From Anaerolineales bacterium (lineage in GTDB: Bacteria; Chloroflexota; Anaerolineae; Anaerolineales; Villigracilaceae), in NCBI GenBank assembly GCA_030583905.1, contig CP129481.1, positions 372,001 through 436,000 of the forward strand: DNA of 64,000 nucleotides, written 5' to 3'. The translations under genes were made by a program, and so were the position numbers. Shown in pieces: positions 1 to 7,582 of this stretch. The first letter of the stretch is position 1, and every line of letters starts with the position of its first letter. Under the pieces are notes generated by a model. It saw nothing but the letters and a program-made list of their open reading frames with translations. It was not told where the DNA came from and searched no databases.

Positions 1-704
1 AAATTATCACGGATTTCGGGCGAGTCGTCATAGGTAATCAGCCATGAATGTTTGCAATTCTTCATTTCATTTGCAAATTCATCATGATTAAAGGTGGTAT
101 GCAAGATGCCATTTTTGCCGTAAAGTCGTGATTTTGTCGCCTTGAAATAAGGTGGGTCAAGAAAGGTAAAAACGTTTTTATCCCCATACGCAAGAAGTTC
201 ACGGTAATCCAATTGGGTAATTTTTACACCATCCAACAAACCACTTAATTTGGCAAGCCTCTCAATGGATGATTCCGTGAAACGCGCCGTGAATGCAAGG
301 TTGGAATATCCACCAGATTCAACAACGCCGGAAAAGGTAATGCGATTCAGTACAAAGAAACGGACGGCACGTTCAAACTCGCTCAAAGTGAGCAGGTCAA
401 TTTTTGTCAATTCATCGAACAGTTCCTGCCCGTTTGTCCGCTCTTTCTTAATTTTCGATATTTCACGCGCCAGTTTTTCCGCATCGATTTGGGCATATTT
501 CCAGAAACAAAAGAGTTCCGGATTCAAATCATTGATCCAAATCTTAAGGTGGGGCATTTTTTGTTTGAGATAGATAAAAAATGACCCGCCGCCCACGAAC
601 GGCTCGCGATATTCATCAAAGTCACGAGGTAGAAGGAATTTCATCCTTTGAACTGCACGGGACTTTCCACCGGGATACCGAAGTGGACTCTTGATCTCAG
701 CCAT
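1..704 (-). CDS. Adenine-N6 DNA methyltransferase, D12 class (C-terminus cut by window edge)
   Basis: Reading the complement from the ATG at 704 gives an open frame of about 234 codons that runs off the left edge. It opens with RYPGGKSR (residues 9-16) and FVGGGS (36-41), the SAM-binding motifs of the Dam/D12 family. The catalytic DPPYF motif lies at about residue 180, in the expected order. The enzyme should transfer a methyl group from SAM to N6 of adenine in a specific site. Its start overlaps the stop of the upstream gene by 8 bases, so the two are translationally coupled. That arrangement and the low GC suggest a mobile restriction-modification module. The recognition site cannot be told, and the last residues are missing. 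Confidence 0.9.
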   Translation of the reverse strand, partial: MAEIKSPLRYPGGKSRAVQRMKFLLPRDFDEYREPFVGGGSFFIYLKQKMPHLKIWINDLNPELFCFWKYAQIDAEKLAREISKIKKERTNGQELFDELTKIDLLTLSEFERAVRFFVLNRITFSGVVESGGYSNLAFTARFTESSIERLAKLSGLLDGVKITQLDYRELLAYGDKNVFTFLDPPYFKATKSRLYGKNGILHTTFNHDEFANEMKNCKHSWLITYDDSPEIRDN

Positions 705-1833
705 TATTTCCTCTAATCTCAATGGTGAGATTTTTGTTCCGTGTTGCTTCCTTGTTGAGTTTGTCGATAAGTCCTAGATTAGTTTTGGACATTTTTGACT
801 GATTTTCCCGAACAAACCCATCAAATTCCCTCTTTTGGCATGGAAACTTAATACCACCCCTGATATTGTATCCCGTCAATTTCAGGCGGGTTGAAAAATC
901 CACCTTGTGCCCATTCAACTTGAGCGAATCAAGATTCGCAAACAAAATCAATTTAAAAAGACCATCTCTGATATCCGAAAGTGATGGCAGGAAATTTCGA
1001 GTTGAATTTTTCGATTCCTGAATGATGTATTTTTCGCGTTCGCGCAACACTTCATCGGCGGTCAAGTGGTATATGCCACCCAAATAATTTTCAATTTGGA
1101 ATATACATTTCTCTCCATCTTCCAGGTATTCTTTAATGTGCCTAGTTTTGGATTCCCGAAAGGCAGCTCCTTTCGACCCTTTAAGGGAACTATCTCGAAA
1201 TCTCTGATAATCCTGCTTTATTGCATCGAGGTATCTTAATTTGGCATCAGATGGATGAACTTTAACGCCTGTTTTGGATGAAATAAGTTCATAGGATTTA
1301 ACAGCTTTTTCGTAAATTTCGGTAAAACGGCTCTCGAAAAGTGTTCGATTCCAATGCAAGGCGCTTTGTTTGTAGTTTAGAATTGCTTCAATTTGTTCAT
1401 TTACACTAAAAACGTCCAGTTTCTGACTGGTTAGTTTGTTTCTATCTCTCTGTCTGGATGAATAATTCTTATTTGCGCCCCCATAATAAGCCAGAACGAT
1501 GTAAACGTTTAATAAATTCATCCATGAAATTGTCGAATACTGAATTTTGTCCAAATCCCCGTCCAATCCTTCATCTTTCATCACTGGAATAACTGTCAAG
1601 ACCTTGGATTCATTATACGTATTGTATAAACGCGCAAAGGGATAGGTTCTGGTACGTTTTGGAGATGTCCATTTCGAATATGCGATATGGCGGCTGGAAT
1701 GATCAATAACGCCGCTTGAACCGGCTTTATTGATGTCGAAATCGCGAAACTCATACATTGGCAGATTGCCCGCCAGATAAGCGCGATAGATCACATCCTT
1801 GATGAAACCTTGAAACTGTAACACTTCAGCCAT
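697..1833 (-). CDS. Unknown protein coupled to the DNA methylase; candidate restriction partner
   Basis: A protein of about 378 residues that I do not recognise. The frame could start at 1851, but ATG 1833 has an AAGG eight bases upstream and begins MAEVLQFQGF, so I prefer it. The protein is charged and soluble-looking, with no signal peptide or clear membrane span, and is rich in Lys, Asn, Ser and Tyr. I see no convincing PD-(D/E)XK or HNH motif. It ends inside the start of the adenine methylase gene. Gene order, overlap and AT-rich composition suggest it is the endonuclease or a specificity partner of a type II-like system, but this rests on context only. It could instead be a phage-type accessory protein. 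Confidence 0.75.
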   Translation of the reverse strand: MAEVLQFQGFIKDVIYRAYLAGNLPMYEFRDFDINKAGSSGVIDHSSRHIAYSKWTSPKRTRTYPFARLYNTYNESKVLTVIPVMKDEGLDGDLDKIQYSTISWMNLLNVYIVLAYYGGANKNYSSRQRDRNKLTSQKLDVFSVNEQIEAILNYKQSALHWNRTLFESRFTEIYEKAVKSYELISSKTGVKVHPSDAKLRYLDAIKQDYQRFRDSSLKGSKGAAFRESKTRHIKEYLEDGEKCIFQIENYLGGIYHLTADEVLREREKYIIQESKNSTRNFLPSLSDIRDGLFKLILFANLDSLKLNGHKVDFSTRLKLTGYNIRGGIKFPCQKREFDGFVRENQSKMSKTNLGLIDKLNKEATRNKNLTIEIRGNNG

Positions 1834-1918
1834 TACAAACCTTATTATCAAATATCATTCTGAATAACCTGTGAGATCAACAACAAGTATTATACTTGCA
1901 AGAAAGGATCTATACTCC

Positions 1919-2680
1919 ATGCTCACTCCCCTACACTTCATCCTCATTACCGTCGCCGCGCTTCTGGCTGGCGCGATCAATGCCCTCGCAGGCGGCGGGA
2001 CGCTCATCACCTTTCCGATGCTGACCTTCCTCGGCGTTCCTGCAGTCTCTGCGAACGTGACCAACACCGTCGCGCTCTGCCCCGGCTATTTCGGCGGGAC
2101 GCTTGCCCAATGGAACGACCTCAAAGGACAGAAGCACAGGTTATGGCTGATCGTTCCCGCCAGCATCGTGGGCGGCTTGATCGGCGGCTGGCTGTTACTG
2201 CAAACGGGCGAAAAACTCTTCCGAGACCTCGTCCCCTACCTCATCCTGCTGGCTTCGGGTCTGCTGGCAATTCAAGACCCCGTCCGCGCGTGGTTGACCA
2301 GGCGCATGGCGGCGGGACAAGGCTCGCAATTGGAAAAAGCCACCTGGCTGCCTGTTACGCTGGCTTCGGTCTACGGCGGATATTTCGGCGCGGGATTGAG
2401 CGTGATCGTACTCTCCGCCCTGGGTTTGACGCTCGAAGACTCGCTTACGCGTCTGAACGCGCTCAAGCAGGCGGTGGCATTCTCAGTCAATATCGCCGCT
2501 GCGGTCTATTTCCTGTTCTCAGGACAGGTGTTGTGGTCCGCGGCGCTGGTGATGGCGATCGGCGCATTGATCGGCGGCTGGCTGGGCGGGAAACTGGCAG
2601 GCAAGATAAAACCGTCCACGCTGAGGTGGACGGTGGTGACGATCGGCGTGATCGTGGCGATCATTTATTTTGTGCGGTAA
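1919..2680 (+). CDS. Sulfite exporter TauE/SafE family membrane protein
   Basis: A 253-residue polytopic membrane protein with about eight hydrophobic spans and the glycine-rich first segment typical of the family ([16 protein letters not shown]), repeated in weaker form in the second half ([10 protein letters not shown]). Family members move small organic or sulfur anions, such as sulfite or sulfoacetate, across the cytoplasmic membrane. The substrate here is not known. The frame is open upstream to 1871, but ATG 1919 sits ten bases after AAAGGA and begins directly before the first span. It stands alone on the plus strand, divergent from the restriction-like genes and convergent with btuD, with a hairpin repeat pair in the convergent gap. 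Confidence 0.88.
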   Translation: MLTPLHFILITVAALLAGAINALAGGGTLITFPMLTFLGVPAVSANVTNTVALCPGYFGGTLAQWNDLKGQKHRLWLIVPASIVGGLIGGWLLLQTGEKLFRDLVPYLILLASGLLAIQDPVRAWLTRRMAAGQGSQLEKATWLPVTLASVYGGYFGAGLSVIVLSALGLTLEDSLTRLNALKQAVAFSVNIAAAVYFLFSGQVLWSAALVMAIGALIGGWLGGKLAGKIKPSTLRWTVVTIGVIVAIIYFVR

Positions 2681-2692
2681 AAAATCCAAGTC

Positions 2693-2805
2693 GGTGGTTG
2701 AGTAGTCCCGCGTGCTTTTGGCGGGACGTATCGAAACCACCCGTAAATGAAAAGCTTCCTCAATATGATGGTTTCGATACGCCGCTTTGCGGCTACTCAA
2801 CCATC
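2693..2805. repeat. REPIN-like facing pair of hairpin repeats, copy 1
   Basis: Two near-palindromic units lie in opposite orientation: 2693-2742 (starts GGTGGTTGAGTAG, ends CGTATCGAAACCACC) and 2767-2805 (starts GATGGTTTCGATAC, ends GGCTACTCAACCATC), 24 bases apart. Each unit folds on itself. The inner stems differ (GTCCCGC/GCGGGAC versus GCCGC/GCGGC) but stay paired, so the structure is kept while the sequence changes. The pair lies between the convergent ends of the TauE gene and btuD. The same family occurs at 15467-15585. Confidence 0.85.
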
Positions 2806-2809
2806 GGGT

Positions 2810-3574
2810 TCATTTCGGCAGCACCAGTGGAGCATCCATGAAGGGATGCTCCACCACGTTTACGGGCAGGCAGTATGCCTGTGAGATCGCTTCGGGGGTG
2901 AGCACGTCGCGCGGCTTGCCGATGGCTTTGAGATGACCGCCAACGAGCAGGGCAACCCGGTCCGCGTAACGGGCGGCGAGATTGAGGTCATGCAGGGCGA
3001 TCAGCACGGCGAGATGTTCGTCCCGCGCGAGTTCACGGATCAATTCCAACAAACTGACTTGATATTGCAGATCGAGATGCGCGGTCGGTTCGTCGAGCAA
3101 AAGGATCGGCGTGGACTGACAAAGAGCGCGGGCGAGCAGGATACGCTGCACCTCTCCGCCGGAGAGTTCGCCCACGCGGCGGTCCGCGAATGCCAAAGCG
3201 TGGACTCGGCTCAGGGCTCCCCGAGCCAGTTCCTCGTCAAGGGATGAGGCGTGACCGAGAAATCCGAGATAGGGTGTACGTCCCATCAAGACCGTCTCCC
3301 AGACCGTAAACGCGGGCGGCAGGGAGATCGCCTGCGGGACGACCGCCATGTAGCGCGCGCGCTGCATCGGATCAAGCGCATGGAAGTCGTCGCCGTTGGT
3401 GCGGACTTGCCCGGTGGACGGGATCACGCCGCTTGCCGCGCGGATGATGGTGGATTTGCCCGCGCCGTTCGGACCGATGAGCGCCAGCACTTCGCCGTTG
3501 TTGACATTGAAGGAAACATCGTGCAAGACTTGATGTCCGTGATAGGAAGCGGAGAGGTTTTGGATTTTTAGCAT
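2810..3574 (-). CDS. btuD: Cobalamin-type ABC transporter ATP-binding protein
   Basis: A 254-residue ABC ATPase of the iron/cobalamin (FecE/BtuD) family that powers import through the BtuC-like permease encoded upstream. Visible motifs are Walker A GPNGAGKST (about residues 34-42), Q-loop VPQA, signature LSGGE, Walker B ILLLDEPT and the switch histidine in ALHDLN. The frame is open to 3607, but the family start is MLKIQNLSASY at 3574. No strong ribosome site is visible there. It is the last gene of the operon btuF-btuC-acetyltransferase-btuD, all on the minus strand. The riboswitch upstream of btuF points to cobalamin rather than iron as substrate. Confidence 0.9.
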   Translation of the reverse strand: MLKIQNLSASYHGHQVLHDVSFNVNNGEVLALIGPNGAGKSTIIRAASGVIPSTGQVRTNGDDFHALDPMQRARYMAVVPQAISLPPAFTVWETVLMGRTPYLGFLGHASSLDEELARGALSRVHALAFADRRVGELSGGEVQRILLARALCQSTPILLLDEPTAHLDLQYQVSLLELIRELARDEHLAVLIALHDLNLAARYADRVALLVGGHLKAIGKPRDVLTPEAISQAYCLPVNVVEHPFMDAPLVLPK

Positions 3575-3588
3575 GGTTTTATGGGGGA

Positions 3589-4116
3589 TCAAAATATCAA
3601 ATACCAATACAAAGCAGTCTCATTCGGCTTGGTATTTTTGAATGTATATTGATCAAAGCCGCCAAGGACAAAACCGCATTTTTGATACAACTGACAGGCG
3701 GGGACGTTGTCATCCTGCGTTTCGAGCATGATGCCAGGAAAGCGCTTCGCCTTCGACCATTGAATTGCTTCACCCATCAAAGCCTGTCCCACGCCCAAAC
3801 CGCGGAATTCAGGGTTGACAATGAGATCGTCGATGTAGGCAAATCCATTCCACCACGAAATAACCTTGACCTGCCCCGCAAGTTGACCGTCCACATCGGC
3901 GAAGAAGATGGCTTTCTCACCGCTTTCTACAAACGTGGATGCATCCACGTCGTCAACAGGGATTTCCTTTTCATATGGCGTGACAGGCACAACTGAATAG
4001 GTCAGCCTTCCATCTTCCATGCCCAACACAAGTTTGGAATTCACCGTGAACTTACGGTCGAGCTTGTCCACTTGATGGATGGATTGCGAATCGAGTTTAC
4101 GGATTGTAACTGTCAT
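3589..4116 (-). CDS. GNAT acetyltransferase, streptothricin acetyltransferase (SatA) type
   Basis: A 175-residue GNAT protein. The acetyl-CoA loop is seen as RGLGVGQALM, followed by GIMLETQDDNVPACQLYQKC and the C-terminal NETALYWYLIF. These last two blocks match the pattern of Bacillus-type streptothricin acetyltransferases (LETQD-N-ACxxY and NExAxxWYxxF), as I recall that family. Such enzymes acetylate the beta-lysine of streptothricin and give resistance. Start ATG 4116 is chosen because it follows the btuC stop by two bases and the frame upstream lies within btuC. Its place between btuC and btuD is unusual and ties its expression to the cobalamin riboswitch. A different amine substrate is possible. 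Confidence 0.82.
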   Translation of the reverse strand: MTVTIRKLDSQSIHQVDKLDRKFTVNSKLVLGMEDGRLTYSVVPVTPYEKEIPVDDVDASTFVESGEKAIFFADVDGQLAGQVKVISWWNGFAYIDDLIVNPEFRGLGVGQALMGEAIQWSKAKRFPGIMLETQDDNVPACQLYQKCGFVLGGFDQYTFKNTKPNETALYWYLIF

Positions 4117-4118
4117 CT

Positions 4119-5111
4119 CTACCAATATCCTTGATTTTTCACACGGCGCAGGACCCATAAAAAGAAGGGTGCGCCGACCAATGCAGTGACGATGCCGACA
4201 GGAATCTCTTGCGGCGCAAGCACCACCCGCGCAATCACATCCGCGACCAGCAAGGCGGACGCACCGCCGACAATGGACAACGGGATGAGGCGGCGATAGT
4301 CCCCGCCGAACCACAGGCGCATGATGTGCGGGACGATCAGCCCGATGAAGCCGATGATACCGGAAAATGCCACCGCCGCCGCCGTCGCAAGGGAAGCCGC
4401 CACCAGCAGGATGGTCTTCGAGCGCGTGACGTTGAGTCCGAGTTGTTGAGCCTGGTCATCGCCGAATTGCAGCAGGTTGAGGCGGTAGCCGCTGAAAAGT
4501 AGAATTCCCAAACCGATCGCAAGATACGGCAGCATCGCAAGGACAGCCGTCCAGCCGGACTGGCTTGCGCCGCCCAACAGCCAGCCCAACGCGCGGCGGA
4601 CTTCACTGGTCGAGCGCAGCATCAGGAAGGAAGTCAGGGACGTGGCAAAGGAAGAGAACGCCACGCCTGCCAGGATTAAATTCGTGGTGGGAACCGTACG
4701 TCCAACACGCGCGAGAGCGTAAACAATGAACACGGTCAGCAACGCCGCAAGAAAAGCGGACATCGGAATTGCCATCAAACCCCAGAACGAATAGGGCCAC
4801 TGAATGGACATGGCGATCACTGCGCCCAACCCCGCGCCTGATGCGACGCCGATCAGGAACGGGTCTGCCAGCGGATTGCGGAACAATCCCTGATACGCCG
4901 CGCCGCTCCCGCTCAATGCTGCGCCTGTCAGTGCGATCAGAACCGTGCGCGGCAGGCGGATGTTCCACACGATGAAAGTATAGGTCTTCTCGCCCGCTCC
5001 GCGCAGGATGTCCCACAATTCGGCAGGGGAAATGAAAACGGAGCCGATCGCCAGACTAAGGACGATGGCAAACCCAAGGAAGAGGAAGGAGGAAAGAATG
5101 AGCTTGCGCAT
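4119..5111 (-). CDS. btuC: Cobalamin-type ABC transporter permease (FecCD family)
   Basis: A 330-residue permease with about ten hydrophobic helices, the normal length for BtuC/FhuB-type subunits. Recognisable family segments are SGAAYQGLFRNPLADPFLIG near residues 68-87 and GFIGLIVPHIMRLWFG near 252-267; the latter contains the coupling region that contacts the ATPase. It forms the dimeric inner-membrane channel that receives ligand from BtuF. It lies 126 bases downstream of btuF with a hairpin repeat between, and its stop is two bases before the acetyltransferase start. Together these indicate one transcription unit. Confidence 0.92.
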   Translation of the reverse strand: MRKLILSSFLFLGFAIVLSLAIGSVFISPAELWDILRGAGEKTYTFIVWNIRLPRTVLIALTGAALSGSGAAYQGLFRNPLADPFLIGVASGAGLGAVIAMSIQWPYSFWGLMAIPMSAFLAALLTVFIVYALARVGRTVPTTNLILAGVAFSSFATSLTSFLMLRSTSEVRRALGWLLGGASQSGWTAVLAMLPYLAIGLGILLFSGYRLNLLQFGDDQAQQLGLNVTRSKTILLVAASLATAAAVAFSGIIGFIGLIVPHIMRLWFGGDYRRLIPLSIVGGASALLVADVIARVVLAPQEIPVGIVTALVGAPFFLWVLRRVKNQGYW

Positions 5112-5124
5112 AAAAGATTTTCAA

Positions 5125-5187
5125 CGCAGAGGCGCAGAGTTCACAGAGTTTTCAAAAGGTTTTCTCAGCGTTCTTTGCGTCTCTGCG
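5125..5187. repeat. Inverted repeat between btuF and btuC
   Basis: CGCAGAGGCGCAGAG at 5125-5139 faces TTTGCGTCTCTGCG at 5174-5187, giving a long imperfect hairpin. It lies in the 126-base gap between btuF and btuC. Strings of this type (AACGCAGAGGCGCAGAG) are common dispersed repeats in many bacterial genomes. It may weaken or tune btuC expression relative to btuF. Confidence 0.6.
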
Positions 5188-5237
5188 GTCGGAATTCAGG
5201 ATTTATATCACTCCGAGTTCTCCGCTATTACATTGAT

Positions 5238-6143
5238 TTACTCGAACGCACCCGGATGCAGTATCTTCGCCAGCGCTTCGAGACCATCCACCAAACGCGG
5301 ACCGGGACGGCTGATCAAGTTGTCGTCAATGGGGAAGATATTGCCGTCCTGTACGGCGACGATACTTTCCCAGCCCGCGCGTTCCTTCACAGATTCAGGC
5401 GTCACACCCCACATCGCATCGCCAAGGACAATAACGGATGGGTTGGCGACCACGATCTGTTCCAAACTCCACTGCGGATACGGGTCCGCCGCACTGCTGG
5501 CAATGTTAAAGCCGCCGGCGCGTTCGATCAGCAGATCACCGAACGTTCCGGGACCATACGTCCACGGTTTGGTCGGGTCGGTGGCGTCAATTTCATAGAA
5601 CACATTCGGGCGGAAGCTGAGCGGCGCGATCTTTTCATCCACCGCCGCCACACGTTCTTTGAGCGATTCGACCAGTGCGCTCACGTCGTGTCCGGTGAGT
5701 TGACCGACGATCTCCAGATTGACGTACATCTCCTCCAGCGTGGTCGGGTTGCTCAAATAATACACGGTCAAACCCAAATCTTCCAATTGTTTGACCAGTT
5801 CCGGCGTGTTGATCTCGGCGGCAAGCACAAGGTCGGGTTCGAGCGCAACGATGGCTTCCGCGCTGAACTCACCCATCGAACCGCCAATGCTGGGAAGCGA
5901 TGCGGCTTCAGCGGGATAATCCGAAAACTCGTCCCGTCCGACCACCTGTGCGCCTGCGCCGATCGCAAAAAGGATCTCCGTGTTGGACGGCGCAACCGAG
6001 ACCACGCGCTGTGCGGGTCCTGGGAGCACCACTTCACGACCAAGCCCGTCCGTGAACGTCAACCCGCTTGTCGCCACAGATTGAGGCGCACATGCTGTCA
6101 GAAGTACGATCAGTAAAGTTAAAACCAGGGTCTTGCGAAACAT
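5238..6143 (-). CDS. btuF: Cobalamin-binding lipoprotein of ABC importer
   Basis: A 301-residue periplasmic-binding-fold lipoprotein: signal peptide MFRKTLVLTLLIVLL with lipobox LTAC, then a two-lobed FecB/BtuF domain. Family segments are RVVSVAPSNTEILFAIGAG near residues 46-64, LEPDLVLA, and the C-terminal ISRPGPRLVDGLEALAKILHP, a block typical of cobalamin-type binding proteins. It should capture cobalamin or a corrinoid outside the membrane and deliver it to BtuC. It is the first gene of the operon. AGGAG lies just upstream of the ATG, beyond a terminator-like hairpin and a probable cobalamin riboswitch. A heme or siderophore ligand is less likely given that leader. Confidence 0.9.
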   Translation of the reverse strand: MFRKTLVLTLLIVLLTACAPQSVATSGLTFTDGLGREVVLPGPAQRVVSVAPSNTEILFAIGAGAQVVGRDEFSDYPAEAASLPSIGGSMGEFSAEAIVALEPDLVLAAEINTPELVKQLEDLGLTVYYLSNPTTLEEMYVNLEIVGQLTGHDVSALVESLKERVAAVDEKIAPLSFRPNVFYEIDATDPTKPWTYGPGTFGDLLIERAGGFNIASSAADPYPQWSLEQIVVANPSVIVLGDAMWGVTPESVKERAGWESIVAVQDGNIFPIDDNLISRPGPRLVDGLEALAKILHPGAFE

Positions 6144-6159
6144 CTTTTTTCTCCTAAAA

Positions 6160-6190
6160 GTGAAATGAAAATCCCCAGCATGGGCTGGGG
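6160..6190 (-). terminator. Terminator-like hairpin in the btuF leader
   Basis: On the minus strand CCCCAGC, a four-base loop CCAT and GCTGGGG are followed by ATTTTCATTTC. It sits between the riboswitch and the btuF ribosome site (AGGAG, 6151-6155). It could be the switchable terminator of the riboswitch, or just the terminator of the oxidoreductase gene upstream. Confidence 0.6.
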
Positions 6191-6194
6191 AGGC

Positions 6195-6400
6195 TGGAGA
6201 GGCAATCCGGTTCTGCCGTCATCCACCTCCTTTCCGCGAGAGAGTGGTGAACCGACCAACAGCGGGCGACCTGACTTATTGGTCTGACCGGTCGTGTTGT
6301 CCAATAAGTCTGACATGTCAGACTTGTTGAACCAATTCGACTTTTTAGACCAAATCACAGTTGCGCGACAGCGTCAGAATTTCACTGACTTCGCCGCTTG
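6195..6400 (-). ncRNA. Probable cobalamin riboswitch upstream of btuFCD
   Basis: On the minus strand the leader carries conserved cobalamin-aptamer elements in order: GTGAAATTC inside a GTCAG/CTGAC hairpin (6374-6390), GCGCAACTGTGA (6355-6366), AAAGTCGAA (6336-6344), then CCACTC...GGAAAGG (about 6226-6250) and a degenerate B12-box region ending in GCC near 6203. These echo the RF00174 pattern GUGAAAAUC, GCAACUGU, AGUCGAA, CCACUG and GGGAAGG. Between AGTCGAA and CCACT lies an extra block of strong palindromes (6273-6325). The downstream gene is a cobalamin-type importer, which fits. I could not run a covariance model, so the fold and the B12 box remain to be shown. Confidence 0.68.
6273..6325. 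repeat. Nested palindromes inside the riboswitch leader
   Basis: GACTTATTGG (6273-6282) faces CCAATAAGTC (6301-6310) as a perfect 10-base inverted repeat. Overlapping it is the perfect 20-base palindrome AAGTCTGACATGTCAGACTT at 6306-6325. Both lie in the variable arm of the putative aptamer. They probably form an extended peripheral stem, though the 20-base palindrome would also suit a dimeric DNA-binding protein. Confidence 0.75.
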
Positions 6401-6421
6401 CTGATCGTTATTTACATCATT

Positions 6422-7543
6422 CTACCACCAAAGACGGCGCACGAACCAATACAAAAAGCCGCGCGTCCCGAACGGCGCAAAGTACAACGTCCGCCCATTG
6501 CTCCATTCTTCCCCGAAGGAAAATTTCTTGTGGACGAACTCTCCCGCCTTTTTGTCCTTCCGGTGCAGGATGAAAAAGCCCTCATGCTTGAGCGAAGCAT
6601 CCCGATCATCATCCCAAACCTGTTCCACCTCCAGCGGATGCAAACGCCTCAACGTCTCGCGGACGGCTGACTCAAAATCGATCAGCCTGACCTCCGGGAA
6701 GGTTTCCCTCGCCCCGTCGTGCTGGACCATGCTGTCACTGGACAGCCCGCCGACCAGTGCGTACGCGATCGGATACGGCACCGGCGTCATCAGGTCGATG
6801 CCGAACGCCATGAACCAGACCGGAATGCCGGGGATTAAGAGCATCCTGCGTTTGTGACCGCGCGCCTCGGCATACTTCTTCATCAAGTCCTGATAGGAAA
6901 ATGTATCCGGTCCGCCGATCTCGAAGACCCGACCGCGCCCGTTGGGATTGGTCAATGCCGCCAGTAAATAATCCACAATGTTCTGCGCCGCAATCGGCTG
7001 TGACCTGTTCCTCAGCCAGGCAGGACCGGGGATGACCGGGAACAATTCGGTCATAAAGCGGATCATCTCGAACGAAATGCTCCCTTCGCCCGCGATCACA
7101 CCCGCGCGGAATTCAGTGACAGGCACACTCCCCTTCCGTAATGTCACGCCGGTTTCGATGCGCGAACGCATGTGCGGCGCGATGTGCTGTTCAGGGTCTG
7201 CCAGCCCGCCCAGATAGATGATGTGTTCCACACCCGCCTCTTCCGCCGCGGATGCGAAGTTGCGCGCGCCTTCGAGTTCGATGGACGTGTATCCATGCCC
7301 CGAAGACATGTTATGAATGAGGTAATAAGCGGTATGGACTCCCGTCAATGCGGGAGCAAGAGAGGCGGCGTCCATCACATCCCCGCGCACCATTTCCACT
7401 TGAGAGAACCATCGGCGTGATCTGAGCCGTTCCGGCTGGCGTGCCAGTGCGCGGACATGGTATCCGCGTTCGAGCAGTTGGGGAATCAAACGGCTGGCAA
7501 TGTAACCGGTCGCGCCGGTGACGAGGATGAGTTTATCGGTCAT
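6422..7543 (-). CDS. NAD(P)-binding SDR-family oxidoreductase/epimerase (YbjT/NmrA-like)
   Basis: A 373-residue extended or atypical SDR with an N-terminal Rossmann motif GATGYIA (residues 10-16) and a cofactor strand containing GGL/GPDTF segments. The rest of the domain resembles YbjT/NmrA-type nucleoside-diphosphate-sugar epimerase-like proteins. The C-terminal 70 residues (WDDDRD...FGTRGFLYWFVRRLWW) look like a shortened SRPBCC/DUF2867-type tail that often follows this domain. No classical YxxxK catalytic pair is clear, so it may be a redox sensor or an atypical reductase. The start codon lies inside a GTCATTGCGAGG repeat. The substrate is unknown. Confidence 0.8.
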   Translation of the reverse strand: MTDKLILVTGATGYIASRLIPQLLERGYHVRALARQPERLRSRRWFSQVEMVRGDVMDAASLAPALTGVHTAYYLIHNMSSGHGYTSIELEGARNFASAAEEAGVEHIIYLGGLADPEQHIAPHMRSRIETGVTLRKGSVPVTEFRAGVIAGEGSISFEMIRFMTELFPVIPGPAWLRNRSQPIAAQNIVDYLLAALTNPNGRGRVFEIGGPDTFSYQDLMKKYAEARGHKRRMLLIPGIPVWFMAFGIDLMTPVPYPIAYALVGGLSSDSMVQHDGARETFPEVRLIDFESAVRETLRRLHPLEVEQVWDDDRDASLKHEGFFILHRKDKKAGEFVHKKFSFGEEWSNGRTLYFAPFGTRGFLYWFVRRLWW

Positions 7544-7578
7544 TGCGAGGAGGAATGAAGCGACGATGAAGCAATCTC
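7539..7578. repeat. GTCATTGCGAGG-type repeat overlapping a start codon
   Basis: The plus strand reads GTCATTGCGAGG followed by GAAGCGACG and GAAGCAATCTC. It is related to the elements at 14652-14683 and 25632-25714. The CAT within it is the start codon of the SDR gene read on the minus strand. Confidence 0.7.
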
Positions 7579-7582
7579 ATGC

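Noticed and set aside
6306-6325. 20-base palindrome as operator of a DNA-binding repressor
   Set aside because: It lies inside the likely aptamer next to a second overlapping inverted repeat, so an RNA stem is the simpler reading. Not excluded.
6119-6358. Open frame of 79 codons on the minus strand in front of btuF
   Set aside because: It reads through the riboswitch and its palindromes, has no family resemblance and would end over the btuF start. It is structured leader, not protein.
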